From Ramlibacter sp. (GTDB lineage Bacteria > Pseudomonadota > Gammaproteobacteria > Burkholderiales > Burkholderiaceae_C): DNA of 64,000 nucleotides. The position numbers and the translations under genes are program-made. Below the pieces are notes generated by a model. That model was not told the origin of the DNA. It ran no database searches and worked only from the letters and a program-made list of their open reading frames with translations. Shown here piece by piece: positions 24,865 through 34,312 of the stretch; positions within the stretch are counted from its first letter, which is position 1, and each line of letters opens with the position of its first letter. The stretch lies in NCBI GenBank assembly GCA_019635435.1, contig JAHBZM010000001.1:2914001-2978000 (forward strand), written 5' to 3'.

Positions 24865-25310
24865 GGCGCAGATTGTGGCAAATGCGCCCGCACCCAGCGC
24901 ACGATGTCGGTCTGCCCCATGGCACCGGCCTGGCGTGCAACTTCGCGCCCGCCCGAGAACAGCGCCAGCGTGGGAATGCTGCGGATGCTGAAGCGGGCCC
25001 CCAGCGCCGTGGCCTCTTCGGTGTTGACCTTGGCCACCCGCACCCGCGGCTCCAGCTGGGCCGCCGCCTGCTCGTAGGCCGGCGCCATCATGCGGCAGGG
25101 TCCGCACCAGGGCGCCCAGAAGTCCACCAGCAAGGGGATCTGGCTGCGCGTGAGGTGGCGCTCGAATGCCGCCTCGTTGAGCGCCACCGGGTGGCCGTCA
25201 AACAGCGGCTTCTTGCACTGGCCACAGTCGGGCGCGGCGCCCAGCTGGTCGGCGCGGACCCGGTTGGTGGTGTGGCAGTGCGGGCAGATGATGTGCAGCG
25301 ATTCACTCAT
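24861..25310 (-). CDS. trxC: Thioredoxin 2
   Basis: 149-aa cytoplasmic disulfide reductase. The N-terminal zinc ribbon has CPHC and CGQC, typical of TrxC, and the thioredoxin domain has the active site WAPWCGPC plus the cis-Pro in SIRSIPTLALF. ATG 25310 (MSESLHIICPHC) is preferred to ATG 25319. TrxC is usually OxyR-regulated; I could not identify such a site. Co-directional and overlapping with the dioxygenase gene. Confidence 0.93.
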   Translation of the reverse strand: MSESLHIICPHCHTTNRVRADQLGAAPDCGQCKKPLFDGHPVALNEAAFERHLTRSQIPLLVDFWAPWCGPCRMMAPAYEQAAAQLEPRVRVAKVNTEEATALGARFSIRSIPTLALFSGGREVARQAGAMGQTDIVRWVRAHLPQSAP

Positions 25311-25446
25311 GACCTGCATCTTGAGGCCACGAGGCGGTTTTGCAAGCGGGGGCGCTGCCGCGCAGCGGGACCGGCTTGATACACATCAACCACAGCGCCG
25401 GCGATCGGGCGCATCATGGGGCCTGACATTCTCAGGAGGTAACACC

Positions 25447-25887
25447 ATGTTCAAGCACATTCTTCTGGCCACCGATGGCTCGCCGGCATCCGAGCACGCT
25501 GCGGGGCTGGCGGTGGAACTGGCCAGCGTGCACGGCGCGCGGCTGACCGCCCTGTACGTGATTGACCCCTACCCTTACCTGGGCATTGGCGAAGCCAACC
25601 CGGTCGGGTTCCAGGCTTACACCGCAGCCGCGATGGAACACGCCTCGCAGGCCCATGCAGCCATCGCCGCGCGCTGTGAAAAGAGCAACCCGCCAGTCAA
25701 GCTCGAGGTGCGCGTGGCCCAGGACGTGGGCGCCGCGGCCGGCATCGTGCAGACCGCCAGCGAGCAAAAGGCCGACCTTGTGGTGGTGGGCTCCCATGGC
25801 CGCACCGGCATCGCGCGGCTGATGCTGGGCAGCGTGGCCGCCCGGGTGGTGGCGGAGTCGCCAGTGCCGGTGCTGATCGCGCGCTGA
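25447..25887 (+). CDS. Universal stress protein (UspA family)
   Basis: 146 aa, single Usp domain. It begins MFKHILLATDGSPASEHA and carries the ATP-binding motif GSHGRTGIARLMLGSVA near the C-terminus. Ribosome site CAGGAGGT 7 nt upstream. Stands alone. Confidence 0.92.
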   Translation: MFKHILLATDGSPASEHAAGLAVELASVHGARLTALYVIDPYPYLGIGEANPVGFQAYTAAAMEHASQAHAAIAARCEKSNPPVKLEVRVAQDVGAAAGIVQTASEQKADLVVVGSHGRTGIARLMLGSVAARVVAESPVPVLIAR

Positions 25888-25927
25888 GCGACGCGCCGGC
25901 CCAGCTCCCTTCCCTGTTAGCGCCCTG

Positions 25928-26611
25928 TTAGCGCCCGACCCAGCCGCCGCAGACCGGGAACACCTGGCCCACAAAGCAGTTGGCGGCCGCGCTGCACAGG
26001 TAGGCCGCAAAGCGCGCGTCTTCCTCGGGCGCCACCAGCCGGCCCAGCGGCACCTCGCGCCGCAGGCGCTCCTGGAAGGCCGGGTTGGCCTGGACCTCGG
26101 CCGGGAAGTAGGTGGGGTTGTCCACAAAGTTCTGCGCAATGGCATTGACCTGCACCTGGTGCGGTGCCATCTCCACGCCCACGGCCTGGGTCCAGGCCAG
26201 TTGCGCGCCGCGCGCGGCGCTGTAGGTCGAGGTGCGTTTCATGCCGCGCAGGGCCGAGGCGCTGCCCATCACGAGGATCTTGCCCGAGCGGCGCCCGATC
26301 ATCTGCGGCAGCACCGCGCGCGCCAGCCGCGGCAACGGGTCCACCAGATGGGCAAAGGTGTGCCGCCATTCGTCATCGCCCACCTCGGTCGCCCGGGTCG
26401 AGGGCGCCGGCACCGCGAGGTTGGCAATCAGCACGTCCACGCGCCCGGCCTGCCGCACCAGCTCCTCGGGCAACGCCGGGTCGGCCAGCGGCCGCAGGTC
26501 GGCGATCACCTCGGCGCCCTCGGCCGCCAGCGTGTCGCACAGGGTGGCGCCCATGAAGGCATCGGCCTGGGTCACCAGCACCCGAAGGCCGGCCAGCAGG
26601 GGCTGGCTCAT
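25928..26611 (-). CDS. Atypical SDR-family oxidoreductase
   Basis: 227 aa with the Rossmann order of short-chain dehydrogenases. It departs from consensus: the Gly motif is VTQADAFMG instead of TGxxxGIG, and YxxxK is replaced by YSAAR. NANLA/NNAG-like LIANLAVP and the Ser in LVMGSASALRG remain. Cofactor binding or catalysis may be altered. ATG overlaps the GST stop. Confidence 0.82.
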   Translation of the reverse strand: MSQPLLAGLRVLVTQADAFMGATLCDTLAAEGAEVIADLRPLADPALPEELVRQAGRVDVLIANLAVPAPSTRATEVGDDEWRHTFAHLVDPLPRLARAVLPQMIGRRSGKILVMGSASALRGMKRTSTYSAARGAQLAWTQAVGVEMAPHQVQVNAIAQNFVDNPTYFPAEVQANPAFQERLRREVPLGRLVAPEEDARFAAYLCSAAANCFVGQVFPVCGGWVGR

Positions 26612-27255
26612 GCGGGCTTGACGGTCGCGGCCTTGCGGTCGGCCACCACCTTCTGGGCCGAGGCGCGCTCGCCCACGAGCTTGATATAGGGCTTGTAGTC
26701 CACCCCCGCGGCCAGCAGCAGGTCTTCGCCATACACGGCCTTGGTGGCCATGCCCACCAGCGGCAGATGGGCGAAGGCCGAGCAGTCGGCCTGGCTCAGG
26801 CTGTCGCCGGCCACATAGGGGGCAAAGCGCGCCAGCCGCTTGAACGCCGCGATGTTCTTCTGCAGCTGCTTGTGCACGCGGGCCTTGCTGCCATCGCTGA
26901 TCGAGCCGCCAAAGAAGGCCTGCGGGTACAACTCGCGCGCGACCAGCTCGAGGTGCAGGTCTATGAAGATCGTGAGCTCACGCACCTTGGCGGCGGCGAA
27001 CGGGTCGGCCGGCAGCAGGGCCGGCGCGGGCTGCAGGGCCTCCACGTATTCGAGCATGGCCTGGCTTTCGCACAGCCCGCCGTGCGGGGTGCGCAGGAAT
27101 GGGATCTTGGCCAGCGGCGAGTCGCGCAGCACCTCTTCGTCGGTGCGGTAGGTCTCCACCTTCTCTTCGGTGAAAGGCAGGCCCTTCTCGAGCAGGGCCA
27201 GCTTGACCTTGTTGTAGTAGTTGGAAATGGGCGAGCCGCAGAGGGTAAGGGTCAT
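26608..27255 (-). CDS. Glutathione S-transferase family protein
   Basis: 215 aa. Thioredoxin-like N-terminus (LTLCGSPISNYYNKVKLALLEKG, KIPFLRT, CESQAMLEYVE) and an all-helical C-terminal domain (ADCSAFAHLPLVG). Ser or Tyr of SPISNYY is the likely catalytic residue. Four-base overlap with the SDR gene suggests a shared detoxification pathway. Confidence 0.9.
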   Translation of the reverse strand: MTLTLCGSPISNYYNKVKLALLEKGLPFTEEKVETYRTDEEVLRDSPLAKIPFLRTPHGGLCESQAMLEYVEALQPAPALLPADPFAAAKVRELTIFIDLHLELVARELYPQAFFGGSISDGSKARVHKQLQKNIAAFKRLARFAPYVAGDSLSQADCSAFAHLPLVGMATKAVYGEDLLLAAGVDYKPYIKLVGERASAQKVVADRKAATVKPA

Positions 27256-27351
27256 CGATGTCTCCTGTGAACCCGTGCAGTTTAGGGGGCCGTCCGCGCC
27301 GGCGCAGCCACGCGGGGGACAGCGTTCCCCAGGGTCAGGCTGTGGGCCGCT

Positions 27352-27915
27352 TCACGGGCCGCGCGGCGCGCCCGGCGCCGACGCGGGCAGGTCGTCGTAA
27401 TAGTGAAAGGCGTGGCAGCTCCCCGCCCAGTGGACGTTGGTGGCCTGGCGCGTGCCCACGCCCACCAGGCGGCGGCCCGCGGCCCGCATCTTCTGCGCGA
27501 GCGGCATGAAGTCGCTGTCACCGCCCACCACCACCACCGTGCCGATGTGGGCCTGCCGGCCAGTGTCTTCCATGGCATCGAGGCACAGGCGGATATCAGC
27601 GCCATTCTTGGCGGTGCCACCCGGCGGAAACATCTGAACGAGGTCGATCGCGTGCTGCAGCAGCACCTCGCGGTAGCGGCCAAAGTACTGCCAGTTGCAA
27701 TACGCGCGGTGAATGGCCAGCGGGCCATAGCCCAGGGCCAGGGCCACCACGGCCGCCACGTCCACCAGCGGCTCCTGCACGCGGAAACGGTTGTCGGGCT
27801 GCTTGTAGGCGCCTTCCTGGCGCGCCTCGCACAGGCTGGCGTGCAGGTTCTCGAAGTCCCAGTACAGGGCAACCGCGGGGCGGTCCGGCAGGGGTGGCGA
27901 GGTGTTGGTGGTCAT
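27352..27915 (-). CDS. NYN-domain (PIN-like) protein
   Basis: 187 aa. NYN/LabA-type fold with acidic residues YWDFENLHA, KNGADIRLCLDAME and VVVGGDSDFMPLAQ, the putative metal site of a PIN-like ribonuclease. The last residues are Pro/Ala-rich. Alone between GST and PAP2 genes. Catalytic activity is inferred from family. Confidence 0.88.
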   Translation of the reverse strand: MTTNTSPPLPDRPAVALYWDFENLHASLCEARQEGAYKQPDNRFRVQEPLVDVAAVVALALGYGPLAIHRAYCNWQYFGRYREVLLQHAIDLVQMFPPGGTAKNGADIRLCLDAMEDTGRQAHIGTVVVVGGDSDFMPLAQKMRAAGRRLVGVGTRQATNVHWAGSCHAFHYYDDLPASAPGAPRGP

Positions 27916-27956
27916 GGGATAGCCCGGATGCTACTTGACCCGGCGCCCGCCACCGC

Positions 27957-28592
27957 TCAGAAGCGCCGGCTCAGCCCCACGCTGAAGCCATGCGGCAGCA
28001 GCTTCACGCTCCAGGCCTCGTCGCGGCCCTGGGCGTACAGGCCCGTGGCCACCCCCAGCGCCATGCCAGCCAGCACATCGGTCTGCCAGTGCGCCTGGTT
28101 CTTGAGCCGCGCCACGCCGCTGTACAGCGGCAGCGCCGCCAGGGCCCAGACGGCCGGGTGGTCGTCGTGGTACTCGGCAATGAACGGCGTGACGATGGCC
28201 GTGATGTGGGTCACCTCGCCACTGGGGAAGCTGTGCCCGCCCGGGGAACCGCCCCAGGCATTGGGGTCGTTCCCGTCCCGGGGGCGCTGGCGGCGCAGCG
28301 TGGACTTGCCCAGCAGGGCCACGGCATCGGCCATGACCATGGCGTCAGTGGCCTTGAAAAAAGTGCGCCCCAGCCGGGTGTCGCTGCCCTCCCAGAGGGC
28401 GCCGCCCAGCACCACCAGTGCCGATCCGTACTTGAGCGTGTTCTGCTTGCCCGGCGACCAGATGCCGCTGTCGTCGCGGTTCAGCCGGTGGTCCAGGCCC
28501 AGCGGCCCGCCGGCCAGCGCCAGGCCGCCCGTGCTGCCCAGCGCGAGGGCCAGCAGGCCGCGGGCCAGCGTGCGTGAAGGGGTGAAAGTCAT
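27957..28592 (-). CDS. PAP2-family phosphatase
   Basis: 211 aa with a signal or anchor helix at the N-terminus. PAP2 motifs: KSTLRRQRPRD (first), GGHSFPSGEVTH (second, with PSGE where PSGH is usual) and SGVARLKNQAHWQTDVLAG (third). Likely periplasmic-face lipid phosphatase; the substitution at the second His leaves activity uncertain, although the His three residues later might serve. The divergent promoter region carries three tandem 11-bp repeats. Confidence 0.83.
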   Translation of the reverse strand: MTFTPSRTLARGLLALALGSTGGLALAGGPLGLDHRLNRDDSGIWSPGKQNTLKYGSALVVLGGALWEGSDTRLGRTFFKATDAMVMADAVALLGKSTLRRQRPRDGNDPNAWGGSPGGHSFPSGEVTHITAIVTPFIAEYHDDHPAVWALAALPLYSGVARLKNQAHWQTDVLAGMALGVATGLYAQGRDEAWSVKLLPHGFSVGLSRRF

Positions 28593-28647
28593 CGCCCGAG
28601 CCTCGCCCGCCGGGCTTAAGAGAGCCTTATCGCGCCGCGGCCGGGTA

Positions 28648-28680
28648 CAGGCTTGGTAGAGGCTTGGTGCAGGCTTGGTA
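28648..28680. repeat. Three tandem 11-bp repeats
   Basis: CAGGCTTGGTA, GAGGCTTGGTG, CAGGCTTGGTA with no gap. They lie 35 bp upstream of the small gene at 28716 and 56 bp from the PAP2 start. The unit matches the DNA helical pitch, as operators or iterons often do. Confidence 0.65.
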
Positions 28681-28715
28681 CAGTCGGGCACTCTCCACAA
28701 CACACAGGCGACGCC

Positions 28716-28943
28716 ATGGCGCGACCGAACGTATGGGCCGGCAAGGTGCTGGCGCTCATCCAGGGCGGCAACGCCGCGGCCGCCATCGCGCAGATCAAGG
28801 TCGCCCCCAGCGTCAAGGACCTCCAGGCGCTGCACGCGGCCATGGCCGCCGCGAAGCTGGGCGGCCGCTGGCGCGACGTGGACGCGGCCATTGAAGACAA
28901 CCTGGCGCTGCTGTCGGCTCCGCGCCTGCACCGGTCCCCCTGA
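28716..28943 (+). CDS. Small hypothetical protein upstream of RhlE
   Basis: 75 aa (MARPNVWAGKVLALIQGGN ...), helical with Ala-rich repeats resembling a single TPR-like helical pair (AAIAQIKVAPSVKDLQALHAAM). One base separates it from the helicase start, so they are co-transcribed. No family recognised. Confidence 0.65.
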   Translation: MARPNVWAGKVLALIQGGNAAAAIAQIKVAPSVKDLQALHAAMAAAKLGGRWRDVDAAIEDNLALLSAPRLHRSP

Positions 28944-28944
28944 C

Positions 28945-30228
28945 ATGAGTTTTGAATCGCTGGGCCTGCAGCCCGCCCTCGCGCGCGCGGCGGCCGACCT
29001 GGGCCTGCACACCCCCACCCCCATCCAGGCCCAGGCCATCCCGGCCATCCTGCGCGGCGCCGACCTGCAGGGCCAGGCCCAGACCGGCTCGGGCAAGACG
29101 GCGGCCTTTGCGCTGCCCCTGCTGCAATGGCTGCAGCAGACGCCGCCCCAGCAGCCCCGCCGCACGGCCGCGCTGGTGCTGGTGCCCACGCGCGAGCTGG
29201 CGGCCCAGGTGGGCGAAGTCGTGCGCAGCCTGGCCGTTCATCTGGCGCACCGGCCCAAGGTGGCCGTGCTGTTCGGCGGCGTGTCCATCAACCCGCAGAT
29301 GATGGGCCTGCGCGGCGGCGCCGAGGTAGTGGTGGCCACGCCGGGCCGCCTGCTCGATCTGGTGGACCACAACGCACTCAGGCTGGGCAGCGTGGGCCTG
29401 CTGGTGCTGGACGAGGCCGACCGCTTGCTGGACCTCGGCTTTGCCGACGAACTGGGGCGGGTGCTGGCCCTGCTGCCCGCGCGGCGCCAGAACCTGTTCT
29501 TTTCTGCCACCTTTCCGCCCGCGGTCCAGGCGCTGGCAAGCGCGCTGCTGCGTGAACCGGTGCGCGTGGAAGTGGCGGCCGGGCCCGGCCATGAGCCGGC
29601 CATCGCCCAGCAAGCCATTGCGGTGGACGCGAGCCGCCGCACCCAGCTGCTGCGGCACCTGGTCAAGCAGCAGGGCTGGCAGCGCGCGCTGGTGTTCGTG
29701 GCCACCAAGCACGCGGCCAACATCGTTGCGGAAAAACTCTACAAGGCCGGCGTTTATGCCACCGCCTTTCATGGCGACCTGAGCCAGGGCGCGCGAAAGC
29801 AGGTGCTGGACGAGTTCAAGGCCGAGCGCTGGGAGGTGGTGGTGACCACCGACCTCGCGGCCCGCGGCATCGACATCGCGCAACTGCCGGTGGTGGTCAA
29901 CTACGACCTGCCCCGCTCGGCCGTGGACTATGTGCACCGCATCGGCCGCACGGGCCGCGCGGGCGAGACCGGCCTGGCGGTCAGCTTTGTCAGCGCCGGC
30001 ACCGAGGCCCACTTCCGGTTGATCGAAAAACGCCAGGGCCTGAGCCTGCCGCGTGAACAGGTGCCGGGTTTTGAGCCGGCTGAGCTGCCCGTGACCGAAG
30101 CGGCAGGCGAGACGACCCACCCGGCCGCGCCCGGCAATGGCGGCATCAAGGGCAAGCGCCCGAGCAAGAAGGACAAGCTGCGCGCGGCGGCCGCAGCGGC
30201 AGCGGCAGGTAAGGACCAGGGCGGCTGA
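28945..30228 (+). CDS. rhlE: DEAD-box RNA helicase (RhlE-like)
   Basis: 427-aa ATP-dependent RNA helicase. All motifs are present: TPTPIQAQAIP (Q), AQTGSGKT (I), PTRELA (Ia), TPGRLLD (Ib), DEAD (II), SAT (III), VFVATK (IV), TTDLAARGID (V), HRIGRTGRAG (VI). The short basic, Ala-rich C-terminus (GKRPSKKDKLRAAAAAAAA) fits RhlE rather than DbpA or SrmB. Acts in RNA decay and ribosome assembly. Confidence 0.92.
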   Translation: MSFESLGLQPALARAAADLGLHTPTPIQAQAIPAILRGADLQGQAQTGSGKTAAFALPLLQWLQQTPPQQPRRTAALVLVPTRELAAQVGEVVRSLAVHLAHRPKVAVLFGGVSINPQMMGLRGGAEVVVATPGRLLDLVDHNALRLGSVGLLVLDEADRLLDLGFADELGRVLALLPARRQNLFFSATFPPAVQALASALLREPVRVEVAAGPGHEPAIAQQAIAVDASRRTQLLRHLVKQQGWQRALVFVATKHAANIVAEKLYKAGVYATAFHGDLSQGARKQVLDEFKAERWEVVVTTDLAARGIDIAQLPVVVNYDLPRSAVDYVHRIGRTGRAGETGLAVSFVSAGTEAHFRLIEKRQGLSLPREQVPGFEPAELPVTEAAGETTHPAAPGNGGIKGKRPSKKDKLRAAAAAAAAGKDQGG

Positions 30229-30234
30229 GTTCGC

Positions 30235-30573
30235 TCAGTCCTGCGTGGTGAGATCGCCAGCCGCGCCTTCAGCAGCAGCTTCGCCGGGCGCACGGGCCTT
30301 GCGCTTCGCCGCGCGGGCCAGGATTTCAACGTAGGCCGTGGCGGCGCCTTCACGCGCCGCGCCATCGAGCAGGCCAATGAGCGTGGCCAGGTGCGCGGGA
30401 ACGGCATCGTCCGCCGTGGCGCCAAACCGGCAGTCAAAGTCCCAATAGTCCATGCCTTCGGGCAAGGCGCGACGGCGCTCGCGCTTGAGGTATTTGCGGA
30501 TCTCGTGCTTGACGGCGTCCAGGACGCGGTCAGGGTTCTTGCCCTCGGGGCGAAGCGGGAAAGTTTTTCTCAT
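30235..30573 (-). CDS. DUF6172 family protein
   Basis: 112 aa (MRKTFPLRPEGKNPDRVLDAVKHEIRKYLKRERRRALP). The RKTFPL..KN.DRVLD..KHEIRKY(L/V)KRER pattern is that of DUF6172, common in beta- and gammaproteobacteria. The C-terminus is Ala/Lys-rich. Function unknown. Convergent with the helicase, 6 bp apart. Confidence 0.85.
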   Translation of the reverse strand: MRKTFPLRPEGKNPDRVLDAVKHEIRKYLKRERRRALPEGMDYWDFDCRFGATADDAVPAHLATLIGLLDGAAREGAATAYVEILARAAKRKARAPGEAAAEGAAGDLTTQD

Positions 30574-30666
30574 GGGCGATGGTACCGCGCCGATCCCTGC
30601 GCCGCCCCAAGGCGCGAAAGCCCCCCGGGGGCAGCGACCCACGCGAAGCGGGGGAGCGTGGGGGCT

Positions 30667-31047
30667 CTAGGAACCCGTCGGGCCGCCCAGCAGGCGCTGC
30701 AGTTCGCCGCTGGCGATCAGCGCCTTGAGGTCGGTCGCGCCGCCCACCAGGGTGCCCTTGACGAACACCATGGGAAAGGTCGGCCAGCCAGTCCACATCT
30801 TCAGGGCGTTGCGCTCGCGCCAGGTGTTCAGGTAGTTGCCATATTCCAGATAGCGGTAAGGCACGCCGGCGTCGTCCAGCGCCTTGCGGGCCTGGCGCGG
30901 AAACGGGTTGATGCCCATGCCCACCACCACCACGTCGGTGCTGCCCACGGCGTCCATCACCTCCTGCACGATGGCCTGCTGGTGGCCCGCGATCTTGCTG
31001 CGGATGGCGGGGTGGATCTGGGCTTCGTCAAGAATCGGGCGTGGCAT
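30667..31047 (-). CDS. Glutaredoxin-like protein lacking active-site Cys
   Basis: 126 aa with a glutaredoxin fold: VVVVGMGINPFPRQARKALDDAG, then WPTFPMVFVKGTLVGGATDLKALIASGEL with the cis-Pro TFP and GG motifs. Where CPYC should be it reads NPFP, so no redox Cys remains and thiol chemistry is not expected. It may bind a ligand or act as a scaffold. Well conserved elsewhere, hence probably functional. Confidence 0.75.
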   Translation of the reverse strand: MPRPILDEAQIHPAIRSKIAGHQQAIVQEVMDAVGSTDVVVVGMGINPFPRQARKALDDAGVPYRYLEYGNYLNTWRERNALKMWTGWPTFPMVFVKGTLVGGATDLKALIASGELQRLLGGPTGS

Positions 31048-31153
31048 GGGGGCTCCTCAGGCTCGGGAGCGCTCACGGTAGCACAGGCCCGGCGCGGGGC
31101 CGGCGGCGACCGACCCCGTTGCAGGGCCATCGCATCGGGCCGATACTTTGGCG

Positions 31154-31930
31154 ATGCCTGACCCAGCAGACCCCACCACCCCCACCCCCTCCCCCGCCGA
31201 CCGGCCGCGCACCCCGCGCCTGGAGAAATGGCTAATGGCGCTGGTGGTGCTGGCCATTGCCGTGCTGGCCGTGCGGGGCGTGCGCTCGGGGCCCGAGCCC
31301 GCCGTGCTGCTGCCCCCGCCGGCCCTGGACATCGCCGCCAGCGAAAGCACAAGCCCCCAGACCCTGGTGCTGGCCGGTGGCTGCTTCTGGGGCGTGCAGG
31401 CCGTGTTCCAGCACACGCGCGGCGTGCTCAATGCGGTGTCGGGTTACGCCGGTGGCACGCAGGCCAGCGCCAATTACGAGGAGGTCAGCAGCGGGCGCAG
31501 CGGCCACGCCGAGGCGGTGCAGATCACCTACGACCCCAGACAGGTGTCACTGGGGCAGTTGCTGCAGGTGTATTTCTCGGTCGCGCATGACCCGACGCAG
31601 CGCGACCGCCAGGGCCCCGACATCGGCAGCCAGTACCGCTCGGCCATTTTCTACGGCGATGCGCGCCAGCTGGAAGTCGCCCAGCGCTACATCGCCCAGC
31701 TGGACCAGGCCAGGGTGTTTGGCAGCGGCATTGCCACGGAACTGGCGGCGCTCAAGGGCTTCTACCCGGCCGAAGCGCACCACCAGGACTACGCGACCAA
31801 CTTCCCCTCGGTGCCCTACATCGCCACCTTCGACCGGCCCAAGATCAATCACCTGAAGCAGGCGTTTCCGGCGCTGTACCGCGAGACGCCGGTGCTGGTG
31901 GCCCGGGCTGGTCCAGCAGCGGGAAGTTGA
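31154..31930 (+). CDS. msrA: Peptide-methionine (S)-S-oxide reductase, membrane-anchored
   Basis: 258 aa. Repairs oxidised methionine. The catalytic motif GGCFWGVQAVF, GYAGG, and EEVSSGRSGHAEAVQITYDP with HDPTQRDRQGPDIGSQYRS are those of MsrA. An extra N-terminal Pro-rich segment and one helix (about 29-46, LMALVVLAIAVLAVRGV) would tether the enzyme to the membrane with the domain outside the cytoplasm. The 3' end overlaps the convergent DUF2721 gene by 86 bp. Confidence 0.9.
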   Translation: MPDPADPTTPTPSPADRPRTPRLEKWLMALVVLAIAVLAVRGVRSGPEPAVLLPPPALDIAASESTSPQTLVLAGGCFWGVQAVFQHTRGVLNAVSGYAGGTQASANYEEVSSGRSGHAEAVQITYDPRQVSLGQLLQVYFSVAHDPTQRDRQGPDIGSQYRSAIFYGDARQLEVAQRYIAQLDQARVFGSGIATELAALKGFYPAEAHHQDYATNFPSVPYIATFDRPKINHLKQAFPALYRETPVLVARAGPAAGS

Positions 31931-32354
31931 GCAGCCGCGTGGCGATCACGGTTTCGGTCAGGAAGCACAGCAGCGCCAACAGGAAACACGCCACGCCCGA
32001 GAGGAAGCCGCCGATGGCCCAGCGGCTGCTCTGGAAGGCCGTGGTCTCGCCCAGAAACAGCAGGATGATGGTCAGCCCGATCAGGAAGGCGCAGGTGGTC
32101 AGCAGCGCGATGCAGCCGTTGGCCAGCCGGCCGCGCAGTCGCAGTTCGCCCAGCTCCACGGCGGCGCGCGCCAGCTGCCCGGGGTCGGCGGCGGCGCGGG
32201 CCCGGTCTTCCACCAGGCGCGCGCGGTCGATGATGCGGGCCAGCCGTCCGGCGACCGCGCCGATCATGCCCGACACCGCGGTGAGCAGGAACACGGGCGC
32301 GACGGCCAGCTGGATGCCGTGGGTGATGGTGTCGGAGTCGAGCGGAAAAGCCAT
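31845..32354 (-). CDS. DUF2721 membrane protein
   Basis: 169 aa, three hydrophobic segments (AVAPVFLLTAVSGMIGAVAG, CIALLTTCAFLIGLTIILLFL, GGFLSGVACFLLALLCFL) and the IDRAR motif of DUF2721. Start ATG 32354. The Pro-rich C-terminus overlaps msrA by 86 bp tail to tail. Function unknown. Confidence 0.87.
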   Translation of the reverse strand: MAFPLDSDTITHGIQLAVAPVFLLTAVSGMIGAVAGRLARIIDRARLVEDRARAAADPGQLARAAVELGELRLRGRLANGCIALLTTCAFLIGLTIILLFLGETTAFQSSRWAIGGFLSGVACFLLALLCFLTETVIATRLLNFPLLDQPGPPAPASRGTAPETPASGD

Positions 32355-32380
32355 GGTCAAGCGGATCAAAGTCCGGATTT

Positions 32381-32430
32381 TGCTACATTTTCAATAGCGC
32401 ACAGTGGCCGCCCCGTCTGGACTTCAGGCA
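32381..32430 (+). repeat. Dispersed intergenic repeat, copy 2
   Basis: TGCTAC-ATTTTCA-ATAGC, then CAGTGGCCGCC and TCTGGACTTCAGGC. It is on the strand opposite to the later four copies and lies between the DUF2721 start and the RDD gene stop. Confidence 0.75.
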
Positions 32431-32436
32431 CTTTTG

Positions 32437-32931
32437 TCATCGAATTGGGCCTGAACCGGCGCCCGGGCCTCTGGCTGGCGGCTGAAACACCACGGGCTCC
32501 TTGCCCACGGGCCGCACCACCACCGAATTGGCCATCTTGTCGTGCCAGCCCTGCTTGCGCCGGTCAAACGCGATCCACAGATAGCCCAGGCCCAGCGCCA
32601 GGAACGACACGATGTAGCCCACATAGCGGATGCACGATTGCGTGGGGGTCAGCGGCGCGCCGGTGTCGGCGTCGACGATGCGCGCCGAAATCGCCATCTT
32701 GCCGGGCGTGGCCCCCAGGTAGACCCAGAAGCCGATCACCAGCACCGCCGGCAGCACCAGGTTGATCAGCAGGTCGGCCGTGCCCTGGAAACCCACGCCC
32801 GTGGGCGACGACAGCCGGCCGTAGATCAGCCAGGTCAGCGGCAGCGTCACCAGCAACTGCAGGACGATGTCGATCAGCGACGCGCCCAGCCGGGGCCAGA
32901 AGCCGACGTATTCGAGGTGGGAATCCTGCAT
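32437..32931 (-). CDS. RDD-family membrane protein
   Basis: 164 aa. RDD pattern: YVGFWPRLGASLIDIVLQLL (Arg, Asp), KMAISARIVDADTG, and AFDRRKQGWHDKMANSVVV (Arg-Asp-like). Three or four membrane helices. Such proteins are transport-related, but no substrate is known. Start ATG 32931. Operon-like with the antiporter upstream (25 bp). Confidence 0.9.
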   Translation of the reverse strand: MQDSHLEYVGFWPRLGASLIDIVLQLLVTLPLTWLIYGRLSSPTGVGFQGTADLLINLVLPAVLVIGFWVYLGATPGKMAISARIVDADTGAPLTPTQSCIRYVGYIVSFLALGLGYLWIAFDRRKQGWHDKMANSVVVRPVGKEPVVFQPPARGPGAGSGPIR

Positions 32932-32956
32932 GGTGTGGGCCTTCGGTGTCTGATGA

Positions 32957-34216
<1,260 letters not shown>

Positions 34217-34312
34217 GGGGCGCGGGCAGTCTCGGGTGGCTCGGACGCCAAGGGTAACGCACCTGCATGACGCGCGGGGCAAGGGCGCCGGCGGCCAAAG
34301 CCGGCGGCGGCC

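Noticed and set aside
28645..28685. Tandem repeats as a plasmid iteron origin.
   Set aside because: No replication gene or DnaA box cluster nearby and the setting is chromosomal.
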